Assembly (NCBI GenBank): GCA_002427055.1
Contig: DIPA01000057.1
Location: 5,199-13,854, forward strand
DNA length: 8,656 nucleotides
Direction of reading: 5' to 3'
Source of the DNA: Firmicutes bacterium UBA5500
GTDB lineage: Bacteria > Bacillota > UBA994 > UBA5500
The notes under the pieces were generated by a model that worked only from the letters and a program-made list of their open reading frames with translations, did no database searches and was not told the origin of the DNA. Both the position numbers and the translations under genes were made by a program. Shown piece by piece: positions 7,163-8,656 of this stretch. Position 1 is the first letter of the stretch; each line of letters starts with the position of its first letter.

Positions 7163-7528
7163 ATGGATAATCATCGCTATATAACCCTAGTTGAGGCGGC
7201 GGAGGCTGCGGCAGTTCGTTGCAGCAGGTGGCGTTTTGCTACTGCCGACGAAGTGTATGACCGTAACAGTCTGTTAGGTATCGCAGAAATTCACGATGCA
7301 GAAAACCCCACCGAAGAGGATAGCTTTTATCTTGTCTCGCCGGGAGGCGCCATCGGTTTTTCAGACGACGGGGAGAGTATCGACTGGCTATTTCTCCCGC
7401 AAAATTCCACCGAAGACTTACCTTTGACAGTTAAAACGCAACCTGTTATCAACTTCTGCGCCACCTGTGGCGAACGCGCCCTGCCCGGTGCACGTTTCTG
7501 CGGAGCTTGCGGAGCAAAATTGTGTTGA
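7163..7528 (+). CDS. Small soluble protein with C-terminal zinc ribbon
   Basis: A 121-residue protein with no signal peptide or membrane helix. Residues 1-90 are an acidic domain I do not recognise: an N-terminal helix (ITLVEAAEAAAVR), then alternating strands and turns (WRFATADEV, LGIAEIH, SFYLVSPGGAIGFS, SIDWLFLP). Residues 99-116 form a zinc ribbon with Cys99, Cys102, Cys113 and Cys116 (CATCG...FCGACG), closely like the two N-terminal ribbons of the neighbouring membrane proteins but placed at the opposite end. The protein ends in Cys121. The start ATG 7163 is 7 nt from AAAGGAGGT (7148-7155); the ATG at 7157 is only 1 nt from that site and is rejected. It is the last gene of the cluster, 26 nt after the previous stop and before the terminator at 7573. 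A cytoplasmic adaptor role is an inference. Confidence 0.88.
   Translation: MDNHRYITLVEAAEAAAVRCSRWRFATADEVYDRNSLLGIAEIHDAENPTEEDSFYLVSPGGAIGFSDDGESIDWLFLPQNSTEDLPLTVKTQPVINFCATCGERALPGARFCGACGAKLC
7424..7452 (+). promoter_or_regulatory. Promoter-like sequence inside the last cluster gene
   Basis: A perfect TTGACA (7424-7429) is followed after exactly 17 nt by TATCAA (7447-7452, 4 of 6 matches to TATAAT). A transcript from here would start near 7459 and reach the terminator at 7573-7605, giving an RNA of about 145 nt. The match may be an accident of the coding sequence. Confidence 0.3.
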
Positions 7529-7564
7529 TCAACTGATACTGCGTGCAGGTAGTTAGTCACTAAC
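7524..7564. repeat. Two perfect short palindromes after the cluster
   Basis: GTTGATCAAC (7524-7533) overlaps the stop codon of the last cluster gene, and GTTAGTCACTAAC (7552-7564) is a 6-bp inverted repeat around a central C. Both precede the terminator. They could be minor 3' hairpins or protein sites; neither has supporting context. Confidence 0.25.
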
Positions 7565-7572
7565 CGAATAAC

Positions 7573-7605
7573 AAAAAACGACCGGCTTAGCACTGGTCGT
7601 TTTTT
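7573..7605 (+). terminator. Bidirectional intrinsic terminator between the cluster and tcdA
   Basis: Arms 7573-7585 (AAAAAACGACCGG) and 7593-7605 (CTGGTCGTTTTTT) pair over 13 positions with one G-T wobble, around a 7-nt loop. The plus strand has a hairpin with a T6 tail, and the minus strand has the same from the A6 run. It therefore suits both the plus-strand cluster and the converging minus-strand tcdA, whose stop is 65 bp away. Confidence 0.92.
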
Positions 7606-7670
7606 GGTGCGCTAGCTATGGGTATCATCCATCAAACACAAATGTTGAACAACCCTTACTTCCCGATTAA

Positions 7671-8414
7671 CTAGCGGCGCTCGCTCTCTAACAAGTCACG
7701 AATGACTACACTGGCCAGTAGCAGACCGGCTGCTGGAGGCACAAATGCAGTGCTACCTGGTAGTTGGCGCGGTCTAGCGGTCTGCCCTACCACTTGTGAT
7801 TGCTCCTCTTGTTCTGCGAGGTGGGGTGAAGGCGGTTCGGTAGAAAAGACTACTTTGACACCTTTATCAATACCTCGTTTACGTAATTCTTGTCGCATTA
7901 CTCTGGCTAACGGGTCAACTCGAGTCTTGCTAATGTCAGCGACCTGCAGCAAGGAGGGATCGAACTTATTGCCTGTACCCATGCTACAGATGATCGGTAG
8001 ATTGAGCGCCTGACATTGTTCAATCAGTATTAGCTTGCTTTGGACAGTGTCGATGGCATCAACAACGTAATCTAAGCCTACTGCAAGTAGTTCCTTTCGG
8101 CTTTGTTGATCGAAGAAAGCGTTGATCGGTTCTACTTTGCAATCGGGATTGATTTGCCGGATGCGCTCTGCCATGACATGAACTTTGGGCAGTCCAATTG
8201 TGTTTTCGAGCGCAGGCAGTTGCCGATTAACATTGGTCAGCGAAACTAGATCGTTATCAACGAGACGTAGCCGTCCGATGCCGCTACGGGCCAGGGCTTC
8301 AGCAGCAAAAGAACCAACGCCGCCGATACCAAATACGGCCACGCTTGCTGACTGCAGTAGGCGAAGACCTGTACTTCCTATTAAAAGCTCAAGGCGGGAA
8401 AAGCGATGTAGCAT
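7671..8414 (-). CDS. tcdA: tRNA threonylcarbamoyladenosine dehydratase (TcdA/CsdL, ThiF/E1-like family)
   Basis: A 247-residue protein of normal family length. It performs the ATP-dependent cyclisation of t6A at position 37 of ANN-decoding tRNAs to ct6A, in the cytoplasm. What shows this: the N-terminus MLHRFSRLELLIGSTGL is typical of the family. The nucleotide-binding loop VFGIGGVGS is at residues 28-35, LVDNDLVSLTNVNRQ at 51-65 carries the Asp and Arg/Gln of E1-like adenylation domains, and GTGNKFDP (146-153) and VADISKTRVDPLARVMRQELRKRGI (two adjoining family motifs, 158-182) are characteristic. The start at 8414 is chosen because AAAGG (complement of 8424-8428) is 9 nt upstream; the open frame runs on to 8621, but that extension does not resemble the family. 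It converges on the cluster and shares its terminator, and is probably unrelated to it. Confidence 0.95.
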   Translation of the reverse strand: MLHRFSRLELLIGSTGLRLLQSASVAVFGIGGVGSFAAEALARSGIGRLRLVDNDLVSLTNVNRQLPALENTIGLPKVHVMAERIRQINPDCKVEPINAFFDQQSRKELLAVGLDYVVDAIDTVQSKLILIEQCQALNLPIICSMGTGNKFDPSLLQVADISKTRVDPLARVMRQELRKRGIDKGVKVVFSTEPPSPHLAEQEEQSQVVGQTARPRQLPGSTAFVPPAAGLLLASVVIRDLLESERR

Positions 8415-8423
8415 ATTAATCAT

Positions 8424-8428
8424 CCTTT
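8424..8428 (-). promoter_or_regulatory. Ribosome binding site AAAGG, decides the tcdA start
   Basis: On the minus strand AAAGG is followed by ATGATTAAT and then ATG 8414. The first ATG (8423) touches the site and cannot use it, so 8414 with 9-nt spacing is favoured. Confidence 0.65.
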
Positions 8429-8447
8429 GTAGCTTGATTGTTAACAT

Positions 8448-8478
8448 CTTATACTCTGTCATGGCTGTGGTCCAGCAA
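8448..8478 (-). promoter_or_regulatory. Weak candidate promoter for tcdA
   Basis: On the minus strand TTGCTG (8478-8473) precedes TATAAG (8453-8448) with a 19-nt spacer, longer than ideal. The -10 is good and lies a plausible distance from the start at 8414. No better pair was seen in the region. Confidence 0.3.
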
Positions 8479-8524
8479 GTTTGATTGTTATTGCCCCCAA
8501 TATTTATGGTTCGCTTTGTCGCTT

Positions 8525-8556
8525 TTGTCAGAGGGGAAACTAGTACCTGGTAAAAT
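8525..8556 (+). promoter_or_regulatory. Extended -10 promoter candidate for the right-edge gene
   Basis: TGGTAAAAT (8548-8556) fits the extended -10 form TGnTATAAT with one mismatch. TTGTCA (8525-8530) is upstream at a long 20-nt spacing. It would start a plus-strand transcript near 8563, divergent from tcdA. Confidence 0.35.
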
Positions 8557-8603
8557 AGTAGGCTGGCTGCTGGTGGCGAAACATACGGGAGCCTATGGGA
8601 AAT

Positions 8604-8656
8604 ATGAATAATAACAACCATGTGTTTATTTATGGATGTGTTGACTCAGCGCGCAA
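8604..8656 (+). CDS. Possible start of a plus-strand gene, cut by the window end
   Basis: From ATG 8604 the frame reads MNNNNHVFIYGCVDSAR and is still open at the last base. An in-frame ATG at 8595 is an alternative start, with GGGAG (8587-8591) 3 nt before it. The frame is closed upstream by TAG at 8559. The ribosome binding site is weak for either start. The promoter-like sequence upstream and the divergent arrangement with tcdA support a gene, but 17 residues are too few to identify it. Confidence 0.35.
   Translation, partial: MNNNNHVFIYGCVDSAR

Noticed and set aside
7610..7676. Inverted repeat CGCTAG (7610-7615) and CTAGCG (7671-7676)
   Set aside because: It is only 6 bp with a 55-nt spacer and overlaps the tcdA stop; likely chance.
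8415..8621. 69-residue N-terminal extension of tcdA
   Set aside because: The extension does not resemble the family, and a ribosome binding site supports the start at 8414, where the typical MLHRFSR motif begins.
1..8656. Mobile element, CRISPR or defence-island signatures
   Set aside because: No transposase, integrase, terminal inverted repeats, regularly spaced repeats or known defence enzyme motifs were seen.

Overview
The window looks like chromosomal DNA of an anaerobic or spore-former-type Bacillota (Clostridia or Negativicutes-like). The reasons are strong AAGGAGG-type ribosome binding sites, tight gene spacing with an ATGA overlap, near-balanced base composition by eye, intrinsic terminators with U-tracts, and a Firmicute-style TcdA. 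The lineage is an inference. I saw no tRNA, rRNA, CRISPR array, insertion sequence or attachment site.

Layout. (1) Bases 1-1950 (+): the 3' part of a large gene that begins before the window. Its visible N-terminus resembles a transglutaminase-like segment with Ser where the catalytic Cys is expected. It ends at a very strong intrinsic terminator (2058-2088). (2) Bases 2161-7528 (+): a compact five-gene cluster with intergenic gaps of 26-47 nt and one 4-nt overlap. It encodes a small two-helix membrane protein, a zinc-ribbon multi-pass membrane protein, a 905-residue exported or membrane-anchored protein, a two-helix membrane protein with a zinc ribbon at each end, and a small soluble protein with a C-terminal zinc ribbon. 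The cluster ends at a bidirectional intrinsic terminator (7573-7605). (3) Bases 7671-8414 (-): tcdA, the tRNA threonylcarbamoyladenosine dehydratase, a housekeeping gene converging on the same terminator. (4) At the right edge a possible plus-strand gene starts, divergent from tcdA, with an extended -10 promoter-like sequence.

How the genes may work together. Nothing in the five-gene cluster matches a pathway I can name. Three proteins carry four closely similar CxxC-x10-CxxC ribbons. Two of these proteins are membrane proteins whose ribbons are predicted to face the cytoplasm. The one protein with a signal peptide sits in the middle and overlaps the zinc-ribbon membrane gene upstream. My inference is an envelope-associated assembly: the large exported protein is the effector or structural part, the membrane proteins handle or anchor it, and the zinc ribbons are shared docking or regulatory modules. 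The truncated upstream gene may be a related partner with its own terminator. This is the best candidate in the window for an undescribed system, but its function is unknown.
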